From positions 62,001-126,000 of the forward strand of contig MBPM02000035.1 in assembly GCA_001695595.3 (NCBI GenBank): 64,000 nucleotides of DNA, written 5' to 3'. The notes below the pieces were generated by a model, which saw only the letters and a program-made list of their open reading frames with translations, was not told the origin of the DNA and ran no database searches. This stretch comes from Plasmopara viticola. Its lineage: Eukaryota > Oomycota > Peronosporomycetes > Peronosporales > Peronosporaceae. Below, one piece after another: positions 1-11,399 of the stretch. The translations under genes were made by a program, and so were the position numbers. The number at the start of each line of letters is the position of its first letter. Within the stretch, counting starts at the first letter, position 1.

Positions 1-2393
1 GGTATCTATAAGCTCAATTTTCTCTCATACAATATCGCTGGGTTTGCTTAATTTGTATAAGGTATATTCAAATCTCACCTTCGGATTCGGTACCAAATTT
101 TATGCATTTCACAACGTGCACCGGACTTATTATTAGACTATTTGTCCACTCTTTCGAACAGTTTTTGTGCAGACAGCGCTGCATCGTTTAGCTTGCTATG
201 AGCATAAATTAGATATTTCACACAATAATTTGAGGACGGGTAGTCGTTGGCGGACTTTCAATTTCGAGACCATTCCAATGACAAGAAAGCATCAACGAGC
301 CAATTAACATTATAGCAACGGCCGTTGTTTGGTGACACGGTACTTCGTGTCGAGCACGAGGCCAATTTTCTGCTATCAGGTGAGAGTTTCGATGGTGGAT
401 TTCTGAAAATGAAGAAAGCAATAACAAGATTTTTTATCCAGCAGGATTTCTGAACCAAGACACAACGTAGTCTGCATCCAAAGGTCCAAAATGGAGAATG
501 TATTGATGTGTTTCTAGAAGCATCGTTTCTATCGTATTTGCAACAAAGAGCCCAGTAGCTTTATTTTTATAAGACTGTTTTCTATCAGGGCCTGTTACTA
601 AAACACACTCACCGTGACACGGCGACTAATTGAATATTCAGTTCTCCCTGCGGGTAAAGTTTTCTTGCCATTTACGGTGCATTCCAGACAACCACGAATC
701 GCTTTAATATCAGATCCGCTCTCTTCTTGTAAAATGATTTTACCCGTAGTTGGCAGCTCTATGAATATCATCTAGGAGCTGCTTTGTCTGCGTTCAAAAT
801 GCAATCTTTAGCTTTTTGCTAGCCAGGGCCACCAGCAAGGATTTATTTACCACTAAAAAAGAGCGTCTGCCCTGTTAAACGTATCAATATCTTTGATGCC
901 TTTATGGAATTTTTGGCTCAGTACTGCCCAAGATCTCTTTTAAGAAGCCATTCGCATAACTCCACTAGGAACACGACTCATCAAAATCCGGTTGTGTAAA
1001 ATAGGGCGGCTAGAGCGTAAAAGCCTGTCCGGCCCATCGATTCAGGGTTCGTGCTCCTTAGAAGTGAAACGCCTCGTTCAAAACAACTCCGTGCTGCCAA
1101 TTTCTTAAATTTTGCAGCCGGATCTACTTCAGCTCTATAGACAATTGAATCTTCTCACTTCGTCAGTCGAGCAAAAAAACGACTTGTTCTTACTGATTTC
1201 TTAATAGTGTCAGTCAGTCAAATATGCTTGACCGCAGTCATTTGCTGGCGTGCATTTTGTGAGTACAATTTGCAGTCCATCGCTGTTGGTTTCTACTTCG
1301 AAAGTTTTTAAACTGTCAAAGACTAGAATTTCATGGGAAGTATGGATCATACAACACACCCATGGTGAGCCGAAGTCTATCTTGTCGGCCCCTTTCGGGA
1401 CGGTCTCAGCTCATTTACACTTACATAATACATCCATACCAGATGGCTTGGCAGCGCATAAGTCCATCAAGACCAAATTAGCCCACATAATCCACTACTT
1501 AAGGTGTGAGACATCTTGAAATTGCCCATTCCGGTAGAACTAGCCTATTTGCGACTGCACTACTTTTAGAGGGCAATTCGAATCGCTTTATATATCGTTG
1601 CTGCCAACTTTTGGAAGAGGCGATTGTAAAGCATGTATATTCTTCGGCCATTTATGGTCACAATCACCATGACATGATGAGGGACTAACGTCTGTACTCA
1701 GCGTTCACATGGTGGTCTTACACGTGGTGGTCTAGAAACCGCTTCTGTAGCTGTCTTGTCCTTTCCCAAAAAGAGTTTACCGGCTTAGACCACCCAGTAG
1801 CGGGAATATCGAAGCTTATCAAGCCCAGGCTCTGGGAGATAAATTTGGCATGTAAAGCCGGTCACCGTAGCACATTACAGCTTCTAAGCAGCGGAAAGAG
1901 CTGCAAATGTAGCCGCCTCTTCAGTACGTTGATTTAATAACTCTTTAGCAGCGCGAGCTGCGTGCCCGAAAGACAATGAAAGGTCGTACGCTCTGTTTCG
2001 GAACCTTTCATAAGGTCTCAGTCGACACTTTACTTGCACAAGTGAAGACTTGGCTACCGCTTCTAACAGCACCTTGCAAGAAAAGTTTTCGCTCTTCAGT
2101 TGTTTAAATGTGCAATTAAAATATTTAAATATCAGATTTACAATGTATTTACCTGCTTAAATGTTACCTCTAGTTCTTAATAAACGATTAAATTCATAAT
2201 CGCAATAGTGGCAGGGCATTAAATAAAGTTTTCACCCAATTTATTACTATAGCTAGAGACATTTTAGACTATAGCGAGCGACAAAATTTACAGTCAAATC
2301 ATCAACGCTTCCAAATTTCACGATTGCCCACCCTGACCTTAACATGTAACGAGCCTAATTTAATTGATAATTAAGTCGAACGACCATAAGGCC
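1..2393. other. Intergenic region, no gene recognised
   Basis: About 2.4 kb of AT-rich sequence with only short open frames, none of which I recognise. The most gene-like stretch is a minus-strand frame of 62 codons at 1884-2072, rich in Arg, Ala and Glu and more GC-rich than its surroundings; it could be the tail of a decayed transposon gene, but no family motif is visible. Confidence 0.5.
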
Positions 2394-4127
2394 ATGCCGT
2401 TTTCGCCGCCACCACAATCGCCTTCCCCGGTGCTGGAGACAACGACTATTGGTAAGTACATATATCGCTTCCGTTATGAAAAGCCGCAACCGCGCGAATC
2501 TCGCGTGGCTGCTCAGCGAGGCGATTTCTGGTGGACCAAGTCTCCACGTCACTCGTGCAGTCCGTCATCTTTGTCCACGCGGACATCAGGCAATGCCTTT
2601 GCTTTTTCGGACACAGACGATAAAGATACCATTGATACCACTAAACAAAATAGAATGGAGGAGGAAGAATGGAACTTGTCAATTGAAGAGGATGGAGAGA
2701 GCGTCGAGAGCAAATTACGACAGCGTTTGGGTCTTTTTAGCAGCAAATTGAGCGAGCATAAAAAAGAATTGGAATTGGAAAATTCTCGAACGTGGGGCTG
2801 TATGGATTTGGAATCATTTGATTTAGACGTGGAGGAAGAAGATGTTGATATGGACCCGGAGGATGTCATTGAGAGGGTGCGCAGACGATTGGGGTGGAAT
2901 ACGACGATGTCGGGAAACGGGTTTTCAAATGCGTCAAGACCAAAGCCTCCTGAATCTCAATTGTCAATTGCGAGCAGGACGGACTTGGGTTGTCAACAGC
3001 TAGAGACGAAACCTCTATCGTCAACCGCTTTGCGCACCGAGGAGGAAATTGTTTACAAGTCCACATCGAGTATAAAAATCTTGCATCAAGCACAAGAGTA
3101 CGGCGCTGGCGAAGATGACAGATTGGCGTCGTGTAAGTACGATACGGATGTGAAGATTAAGTCTGTGGTTGAGAATGATGAGAAAGAGAAGCTTTTGTCA
3201 ATTACTGAAAGTGTAGCGCAACTAGAGGGAGACCATGGACATGTGAGCTTCGGAGAACAAAGTAAGCTTCTAGGCCTGTTGCCGACAGCTGATCTTGCAG
3301 TCAGAAAAATGGAATTAAGCAGCTCTACAGTATTTTCACAAGTGCCAAAATCAGGTGAAGCACTCGACAGTGCATTTATGATTCCACCAAACAACAGTCT
3401 AGAGGAATCTTCAAGCGCTACGTTGCCTCATAGGAACACTCTTGAGAATAATATCACCATGAAAGGAAGGGTGGAAAGTCTGCAATCACCGCATCAAAGA
3501 TTGCAGCATGACGCACTCTGTGCAATGGCAAGTCCCTCATTTCAACAAATTGTATGTCTCGAAAAGGCAGATTTAGCTCCAAAGCTAACCTATCCTACAT
3601 CGTATAAAAAAATAAATAATGTGCAAGCTCACGACTTACATTCAACAGACACCAGAGACGAGTCGATATCAGTCGAAACGACGGAAACATTAAACAATCT
3701 TGTCAGTTTAGTGGTGCATTCGTGGGAAAACACCTTTTTATCGTCGTCAAAGAGTGAAGAAAGTGAGTTATTGAACAACTCGCGAGAACAAATTGCTGAC
3801 TCAGGAGCAAATTGTCACGATGATGCGAATGATAAAACGGCCTCGTTTAGTGTAAATCTTCCACTGATTGCGGTAGGCGACAATAAAACCAAGGAAGTAA
3901 GTGATGGTGCTCAAGCTCCAAGAATGGCAAAGATGACCACGGAGGATACTTGTGAAGACACCTCTACACCTATTAAAAAAACAAATCACGAGCCCACTCG
4001 AACCAACAAGGATGACGAGAAAATTGTGGATGATGAAATCTCAGAGGAAGACACCGATCCGATTGTTCAGATGCTTCGAGATCGAATATTCTTACTTGAA
4101 GAGGCACTACGTCAGATTGACAGGTGA
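2394..4127 (+). CDS. Unidentified acidic, Ser-rich protein (577 aa)
   Basis: Single uninterrupted frame of 577 codons. The frame is open upstream to 2364, but the first ATG is at 2394 (context GCCATGC), so I start there. The N terminus is Pro-rich (MPFSPPPQSP) and is followed at residues ~21-45 by an aromatic/basic stretch, YIYRFRYEKPQPRESR, ending in FWW, which looks like a conserved short motif. Residues ~85-175 are very acidic and contain two related pieces with RxRLG (QRLGLFSSKLSE, RRRLGW). The middle is low-complexity Ser/Thr-rich and probably disordered. The last ~25 residues (VQMLRDRIFLLEEALRQ) form a short coiled coil. There is no catalytic domain or membrane segment. It ends 13 bp from the convergent CFAP92-like gene. 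A CAG|GTGAGC at the stop could be a splice donor, but the opposing gene leaves no room for another exon. Function unknown; a cytoskeletal or centrosomal scaffold is only a guess. Confidence 0.7.
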   Translation: MPFSPPPQSPSPVLETTTIGKYIYRFRYEKPQPRESRVAAQRGDFWWTKSPRHSCSPSSLSTRTSGNAFAFSDTDDKDTIDTTKQNRMEEEEWNLSIEEDGESVESKLRQRLGLFSSKLSEHKKELELENSRTWGCMDLESFDLDVEEEDVDMDPEDVIERVRRRLGWNTTMSGNGFSNASRPKPPESQLSIASRTDLGCQQLETKPLSSTALRTEEEIVYKSTSSIKILHQAQEYGAGEDDRLASCKYDTDVKIKSVVENDEKEKLLSITESVAQLEGDHGHVSFGEQSKLLGLLPTADLAVRKMELSSSTVFSQVPKSGEALDSAFMIPPNNSLEESSSATLPHRNTLENNITMKGRVESLQSPHQRLQHDALCAMASPSFQQIVCLEKADLAPKLTYPTSYKKINNVQAHDLHSTDTRDESISVETTETLNNLVSLVVHSWENTFLSSSKSEESELLNNSREQIADSGANCHDDANDKTASFSVNLPLIAVGDNKTKEVSDGAQAPRMAKMTTEDTCEDTSTPIKKTNHEPTRTNKDDEKIVDDEISEEDTDPIVQMLRDRIFLLEEALRQIDR

Positions 4128-4140
4128 GCGCTTGATATGA

Positions 4141-7100
4141 TTAATGTCCTTCATTTTTCCAAATCAGACCGCTTTTCTCGACGTCAAGTACTGGCATAAT
4201 CTTCTTTCGAGAGACCACGTTTTTGATCGGTAGTGCCAAAACCTTTGTCGGTGCTTGTGATTTATTTGAGGAAGAGTCTGTGGTCTCTTGATTGCAGTGG
4301 AAAGGACGTAAAGTACTGGCGAATGTGTCGGCAGTGCAGCCAACATATTTTTCCTGGTCAAGAATTGTAACGGGAGGTCTTTCTAAAGGCACACGTTTTC
4401 CGCTAGGCAATGTTGCGTTTTTGACGATTTGAATAGGCTTGGAATAAGCAGGACCTTTTAATATGTCTTCCATTTTATCAAGCTGAGACGGTTTTTTTCG
4501 GGGTTGACTACAGATGGAGCCGTGCGCAAGAAACTTTAGTTGTGTTCTGTCGACAACAAGACGCCGTTCCCATTCCTCTTGCTCTTGTCGCAGTGCTTCG
4601 CTCTTCTCAAGACGAAGCCCTTCACCGCAAAGATGAACACTTCGAAAATAATTAGAATTGGACGTCCCATCCTCATTGATTCCACCGAAAATCATATCTT
4701 TTGAGGGCAAATTAAAAAATTCGGGTCTCTTTTGTCTTCCAGGCTCGCTCAAATGTCGGGTCACAGATTTCGGATTGTTGACATTATCGACAAACGGTTG
4801 TCGAAGATCTTCACATCGAGCTTCACTAAGTGCCTTAGGATGCTTGTTTGACTCGCTTTTTGATTTGGGTGCAGGATAAATAAATCCTCGCTGTGACGTC
4901 CACTTTTTGCGATCTTCACGCTCGTTTGACTGCCGCAACGTCTCTGGGTTGACCATACTCAGTGCTAATGACTGGAAATTACGACTGTACGTATATGTGG
5001 CATGACGATCTTTAGATAGCAATGCTCGCTGGTTATCTTGTAGAAAGTCCTGGGTCTAATTTGAGTAGCAATCATACTTTAGTCAATAAATAGTCAACCT
5101 GTGGATGGTAAGCAAACATACTCGAAGCTTTTGGCCACTGTACAGATAGACGGGTCCTTGCGAATTGTCTTGGAGCTTTCCAGCCATATGCTTTTGGATA
5201 GCGTATTTGTTTTGAAGAAAGTCTGCGTGTTTTTTGCGCTCTAAAAGAAAATTTCGTCCGACCCGATTCCGACGAGACTGCTCGTAATTTGCATTCGTCG
5301 AGTCTGTCAATGCTTTAACCTTGATAATCTCGTGTTTTCCTTCCTTTATATTTTCGCATGAAAGTACTACCTTCCTTGCGATTGCAACCTCACAGTCGGA
5401 GGATTCAATGACATTCTCGCATTTTGTGCCATGTATATCTTCCAATGTAATACCTTCTCCATGCTTGCTCTCAACGTCCAGCAGCATCTGCGCGGTTGGA
5501 AAAAGATCGAAATGTTTTGCTTGGACAAGGCGCTCAACTTTTCGCATGTCTATAAGGCGAGTGAGAGCGTTACGACAGCTTTCAGACACTTTGACTTGCA
5601 CGTAAATATCTGGTGTTGTCATAATTACTGAAAGTGGGCACCGAAGTTTAATCCGCTTTAAGTCAATTTCAAACATAGTGTACAATCGTCGTGCAAAGCG
5701 CAGCTCATTATTGCATAACAGACGAAATCCTTGCGAGTCATTTGGTCCTTTGCGATGCAATTGTGCAGCTAAATGCTTCATGCCTTTGTCTGCCAGCCCC
5801 TCAACTATCATCATGCGAAATTGGCTGTCGATGATCTGGGTACCGGTGATGACATCCAAAATTCCATTTTTACAATCATTCTTTTCAGCTTCCGTCATTT
5901 GGTAGGACCGAATCGAGACACCGGGCAGCGCCTTCAGGTTAATGGTCGTCATAGCTTTCGTCACTTCTCCAAGCGTGATGTTGTCTTTGTATGGGATAAT
6001 GACGACCATCCGAGAGAACAAAAGGGCATCAATTGACTTGTCATCGTCTGTGGAGGTATTTTCACTACGAAATTGCATCTCTGCTGCGTCTGTTTCAATC
6101 GGAGATTGCAGCTTAACATAGATACTAAGCGAAGTGCCATGTGTAACGTAGGCCCCAGGCTCACAAACGACTTTTTTAAATGGGTCATTTGCTGTTAATA
6201 GCTCGCCGCTTTTACTTAACGTGATGTCGTCGAGTGGACTTGCCCGCCGCTTCATAGCGGTAACATCAGTTGTCAGCTTCAAGTTCACATAAGGTTCGCC
6301 ATCGTTGTCCGCAGGCATTCTTACTATCCGCTGCTTTGCGATATTAAGCAGGTCAACAAGGCGAAAAGTGGCGAGACCGTACGGAAACAGTCGTCCAGAG
6401 CTCGCAGATATCATTCTCCAATCATTTCGTGCAATATCGTCGACTCTTGACAATTCCATAGGCTTGGCGATCGGGATGGCAGATAAACCAGAATGGACTG
6501 CACTAGCGCCGGGCATACTCGAGGCATTCTCTGTCAATTGATTCGCAGGATCGATCCCTGTTGTAAACAGGCTTTCCCACTTTAATTGCAATCGCGATAC
6601 CAGATCCTCCTGCTTTAAATCTCTATCATGAATTTCCACTGTAAGAGTTGCATAACGAATGGCATCGACAAGTTTTGAAGCATTGAAGCGACCACAAAGA
6701 AGTGTCAAGCTCGTATCCCATCGTATGCTTTCAGCCTAATAACGTGCAACATAGCCTTAGATGCGTTTATAAACCAGCACTGCTTATTTCTATACCTGAC
6801 GTTTCCCTGGCGTTATCAAAAGACGAGAAAGATGTTTGCGAGAAGTGGTATCCGATGCTTTTTCAGAACGATAAATTAAGTGGTCTGTATAAAAATTGAC
6901 CGTTGCAAAAGCTGGTTGGCAGTAGCGCTGCAAAGGTGAATGCGGCGATGCCACTTCAATCCCTATATTTTTTGCTCCAGGAAAACGTCGACCCGCTCCA
7001 ATTGTGATTGTTAGTGGATTAAGCTTCTTAAGGAGGTTACCAGTTAGCAAAGGTTGATTAACACTAACCTGAACGGAAAAGTATTGTAGACCAGAACTTG

Positions 7101-7704
7101 GATTTAGACAGCACAAGCCTTCGGTTTTAGTGTCGTCGCTCTTATGAGGCTCCACTCCGTCACGCGGTTTTGCCCACATTTGCTTAATTTGTTGTGCTCC
7201 CGACAAAAGACTACTAACATCCATCTCGAACATTTCTACAAATGCTCTTGGTGTAAAGTGAGACTCCGAATTCGTCACATGTGCAGCAGCAGGCTGCGAA
7301 GGTGCTTTGAATGTCGCCGTTTTGATTTCATTGCCTTGTGCTCGTGGCACAGCTCCAGTAGCTGCGAGGACAGGATGATCAAATAGGATAAAGGACATGA
7401 TCGGGTCATCATCGACGGCCATTGCAAAAGACTCGGAAATCGGAATGTCGGGATAGCTCTGCTCGAAACGATAAGACAATAACAATGGAAAAGCTGAGCC
7501 ATTGTCCTGAGCTGAAGTCCACCCATGGCCTGATCCAATGGTACTAGTTTGTTGCCGTGAGCCATCAAGGAAGCGGTAGCGGAAACCTGGGGCTTGATAT
7601 GCACCAGCTTCTACTGCAGCTTCAATCTGCACCGTAAATGTACATTTGCGTGAGCCAGCGTCAACCACCTCCTCATTGTTTCTACCACCATCCGCACGCT
7701 TCAT
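4141..7704 (-). CDS. CFAP92-like cilium/flagellum-associated protein (DUF4550-type), three exons
   Basis: Three minus-strand open frames join through two short GT-AG introns into one protein of about 1145 aa: exon 1 7704-6796, intron 6795-6736 (60 bp, GTATAG...ATTAG), exon 2 6735-5122, intron 5121-5056 (66 bp, GTATG...ATTAG), exon 3 5055-4141. Both junctions keep the frame at phase 0. ATG at 7704 starts MKRADGG. I see the pattern I associate with KIAA1257/CFAP92: in exon 1, LNPLTITIGAGRRFPG and a following C-x-PAF-x-T-x-NFYTDH stretch; at the start of exon 2, TLLCGRFNASKLVDAIRY followed by VEIHDRD; in exon 3, a basic, coiled-coil-prone tail with YTYSRNFQSLALSMVNPE. This family is linked to cilia and flagella in other eukaryotes, so an axonemal role is inferred. 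It is convergent with the unidentified gene ending at 4127. Family assignment is from memory of motifs, not a search; exon structure is firmer than the name. Confidence 0.65.
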
Positions 7705-7969
7705 AAAATGACTTATTAAGGAGGTTCTTTAATGGCTCCGTGAACGCAACCGTAACGGTTGAAAGAAGCCAGAAATAATGAAGCTGCTGAAGATCATTAA
7801 ATTCGTTGATTGGTACATGACTTGTACAAAGTAAAAGGCCGGTATAAAAACCTTTGGCAACTAGTAAACTATCTTTCAATCTCAACCTATCAATCGAGCG
7901 CAAAGTTTTCATCACTGTACAGCTACAAGTGAGCTGCACCCACTTAATGACTAATTAGTAGGATAGTTT
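7705..7969. other. Upstream region of the CFAP92-like gene
   Basis: About 265 bp between the CFAP92-like start codon and the first LINE-derived sequence. Nothing is recognised except what must be the promoter and 5' UTR of the minus-strand gene. Confidence 0.4.
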
Positions 7970-8975
7970 ATGCTCCCAGCTCTGCTTCGGCGCAACCATC
8001 GGCGCACCGGTCGCCAAGACGGCCTCGTAATTCCCGGCCGCCAAATAGGCCACCTCCGCCTAACAGCTCGGTGCCGGATGACAACGCCTTCGAAGAAAAT
8101 ATCGCTCGTTTTAATGACCCCGACACTTCGGAGGAAGAGCGCTGTCGGAAAGCGTTAGCGTCACTTTCATCATTTGTCGATGCGAAGCACTGCACGCGCA
8201 TGTGGATTCCAGCTGCGCAACTAACTGCTGAGCGGAACATAAACAAGCTTTGTGTATCCTTGAAGGCGGATTATCAGCCAAAACTATGGCACAAGCACCT
8301 TCATCTGAACTGCGTTCACATCAAGGGATCGGATTTTGTCTGCCAATCCGATGAAGCTTTTCGCTGTTTGAAAGGTGTAAACCCTAAGGTGTGTAACACC
8401 TTGGTTATCATCCAGAAGTATTCGCTCTTCGACGAGCTCTACTTTGTTTTCTTCAGCGTCTTTCGTTTGGCGTGCCGAATCGTATTATTTACAGCTGGTT
8501 TGTGGGACGTATGGCCAGAAACGTTCTTATTACAGCTTCGCACGGTCACGGCATGGTCAAGTCGCGAGCACGCGCGGTGCACTTTAACGATGTGACTTGT
8601 CCATCCGGATTATTTGAACCCAATGGTGAGCCTTTTCGCAAAAAATTTTTCGATCCGGACGACAAACCATGCTTCATCCGGCACCGCTTTCATAAGTATA
8701 GTCGTCTGCAATTCCGGTTTTTAACGAAAGGCATAGAGTTGGCCACGTCATGTCTTCATCCTCTGCTTTTGGTGAGAATATCGATAATGCGACCAGTGTT
8801 TACAAAAAAGAGTTAAAAAACCGCTACTTACTACTACAAACTTCGCTTGGCGGTGAATTGATTATCAATATCAATTTACGCGCCCGATGAACCCATGTAC
8901 CGCAATGACTTTTTCGAGCACTACCCACCCACTTCGCGGCAAATAACAGCTAATTGTCGTCGGAGATTTTAACCA
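7970..8975 (+). mobile_element. LINE (non-LTR retrotransposon) remnant: ORF1-like domain plus truncated endonuclease
   Basis: Frame 8071-8470 reads DDNAFEENIARFNDPDTSEE, then a region with CTRMWIPAAQLTAERNINKL, DYQPKLWHKHLHL and YSLFDELYF; it continues after a one-base shift at about 8470 as PNRIIYSWFVGRMARNVLIT...VHFNDVTCPSGLFEPNGEPF. This is the N-terminal protein type that precedes the endonuclease in LINEs of Phytophthora-like genomes, as I remember it. From about 8740 the sequence turns into a broken APE-type endonuclease (MSSSSAFGENIDNATSVYKK, IYAPDEPMYRNDFFEHYPP, then VVGDFN). Stops and shifts make it inactive. No reverse transcriptase follows, so the element is 3'-truncated. Confidence 0.7.
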
Positions 8976-9715
8976 AACATAAGACGACTTATTTTTGATG
9001 GTTTTCTCGCCTAGAAAATATTTCGATCTGCTGAAGCACAGTTGTTGCTACCTCAGCACCTACCTCCTATAAGTATTCGACATGCAGCGTTCTTTTTATG
9101 GGTATATGCCTCGCACACTCAGATATTATAAAGCTCTTTCGCAGTCATGATGTCACGCGGCCTCATGTTTGTACGGCGCTGACGTATTCAACCGATTTGG
9201 AGCTATCTTCTATGGTCAAGGCCGCGCTTTCATTTTTGGCGCCCATAACTCTAGGAAGGCATGAGCCTTCAATGAAATTTTACTCAACATGAACGTGATG
9301 GACTAACCTTTTCTCATTATGTATGAGCGACTTATCTCGATGCATCAATTGGTTGCGTTTCAAGCGACAAAGTTCAACAGAGAAGATTCACTACAATTCA
9401 GCGAACACTTCATTCAAGTAGCAGACTCCGGAGCACGCTGCTTTTGGTCGAATTCTGCATCTCCGATTTTGAACGGAAGGCATGGGGTCGGCCACGTCAT
9501 GTCTTCATCCTCTTTTTTGGTGAGGTTATCGATATTGCGACCAGTGTCTACAAAGAAGAGTAACGATACCGTTACTTACTACTACAAACTTCGCTTGGCG
9601 GTGAATTGGTGTATGTACATGAAATGTACTCACCCGAAGAGCCCATGTAGCGCGGAGACTTTTTTCGAGCACTGCCCACCCAATTCGCGGCAAATGACAG
9701 TGAATCGAAAATGGG
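8738..9715 (+). repeat. Imperfect direct repeat, ~230 bp (8738-8970 and 9480-9715)
   Basis: Both stretches carry the shared words GGCCACGTCATGTCTTCATC, GCGACCAGTGT, TACTACAAACTTCGCTTGGC and TTTTTCGAGCAC, in the same order and orientation about 745 bp apart, with scattered substitutions and small indels. They encode the same piece of a LINE endonuclease. Confidence 0.75.
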
Positions 9716-9745
9716 TTTCTAATTACGGAGTTGACGAATGACGAT
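9290..9745 (+). mobile_element. Second LINE endonuclease fragment
   Basis: The translation contains FQATKFNREDSLQFSEHF, QVADSGARCFWSNSASP and GHVMSSSSF, followed in another frame by the same endonuclease block found in the fragment upstream. It covers the start of an APE endonuclease domain and is broken by shifts and stops. It lies in the same orientation as the 7970-8975 remnant and overlaps it in content (see the repeat entry), so the two come from two related LINE copies, or from one copy that was partly duplicated. Confidence 0.65.
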
Positions 9746-11395
9746 GGAACCGTTACAGAGGATCAGGCAGAATTTGCGTCGGTCCACCGGCAATATTAGG
9801 GCAAACCAATTCAGTCCACGTCTGCTGACTCTAAGCGAGCAAAAGACGCCCCTCCGTCAATTACTTCCACAATAAAATGATACTATGATCCAATTAATGA
9901 CGAGAAAATAGCGTCGTCAATTCCCACAGGAAATATTGTCGCACAAAAGATTATTCACACTCCCGTCGTGTCACTAGACAACCCATCCAATCGTTCGAAC
10001 CATTGTATCTTTACCCTCGGGCAAATTTTACGGGTAATGACGCAATTTCTTGATGCTGCAGTAATTTTTTTTTAGTTTGATACAGTATGAGGGTATCTTT
10101 ATATCACGTAAATTATGTTTGGAGCTTTTGGAAAGGATATAAAGCGATGCCATACACTGGAATTTATGAATAAGTCTACTGTGGTGAGGTCTTAATGTTC
10201 TCAATCATGTATACATATATATTGATTTTCGGAACGCTGACATGAAGCTCTAAAAATTTCTCGAAGCTTAAGCGTTCGTGTGCAATTGCCACGACGAGGT
10301 CAATCGACTCACCACTTTTACGAAAAAAAGTATCTATGCTCTCACGTGTCTTTTACGTAAGGGTCAATGGAACTGTGAAGTAGAAAATTATGCATTGAAT
10401 TTTTTGTGAATCATTATAGATGGATTAATAATCTTGCGGTTTCGTCAAAGTATTGGAGGCTATGTTGGCAAAAAAGCTGCACAGCAAAAGGCTGAGCAAT
10501 TGCGAGATATATTGCCAAATAACATTGACCCCCACCTTGCAGAGGATTAAAGACTTGACATGACTGTCAAAGGTGCTCGAGAAAGGCTAGCACACCGTGA
10601 CGTACTAAAAATTGAGCTCATGCAATTTGTGTAACTCACCCACAACTTCTTCCAATGGGCCAGAAGGAAGATGCGTAATCAGCGCAACCGGTGAGGAGAC
10701 AACACCATTGTACTATATCGCCTTGGCTAGTCCGACTAACACCCACGTCAACTCCAAGTTGGTCTGTACAACTGGTATATGTAGCCGATAAAAACGACCG
10801 TAGAAGGCAATTAACGAAGAGAATGCCTTTCACGGGGAGAGACAACGGTAAAGAACAGCGAAAATTGTCGGCGGCGGTCGTAGCACTCACAGTGAGGGGC
10901 GTACGGCGGCCGCGAAGGCGTAGCGGCGGTCTACAGTACTTCGGAGAGAGCTGACGACAGCGGCGGAAACTGCCTCTGGATGCAGAAATGGGGCAGGATG
11001 AGGCACTTGTGCTCGAGCCGGCAAATTAGGAAGTCCTGGCTTACATACTGAGATTACAGCAATATCGACTGAGTTTCATATCATCGTAACACTGAAGAGC
11101 TTTAAGACAGCACCGCCAAATATGACCAACAAACCGGAAGCAGCGAAGATGCAGAAACAGCAAGATAAAATTGAGTCATTTGAAATATGTAATATTTTCT
11201 GCCGACATCTCGCTCAATACCGATTGCACAACGAGATCTATTTTCAGGGAAAGTCGGTGAGACTTCCCACGCGATAGAAACAGTGAATGTAATCCACGAG
11301 AGATCAGAGTTAGCACAAGTGATTGCATACAACGTCAGATTGTGCACCAGAAAAGACGAACTTTTTTAAGGTTAAGGCAGTTTAGCGATAGACGA
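9746..11395. other. Gene-free stretch between LINE and copia remnants
   Basis: No gene recognised. A short plus-strand open segment at ~10450-10630 (contains GGYVGKKAAQQKAEQLRDIL) may be a fragment of another retroelement, but I cannot place it. The part nearest 11400 may include the 3' LTR of the antisense copia element; I could not find two matching LTR copies. Confidence 0.35.
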
Positions 11396-11399
11396 TTTG

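Noticed and set aside
5083..7704. CFAP92 region as two or three separate genes
   Set aside because: The frames join at phase 0 through 60- and 66-bp GT-AG introns, and the apparent starts of the inner frames are TTG codons.
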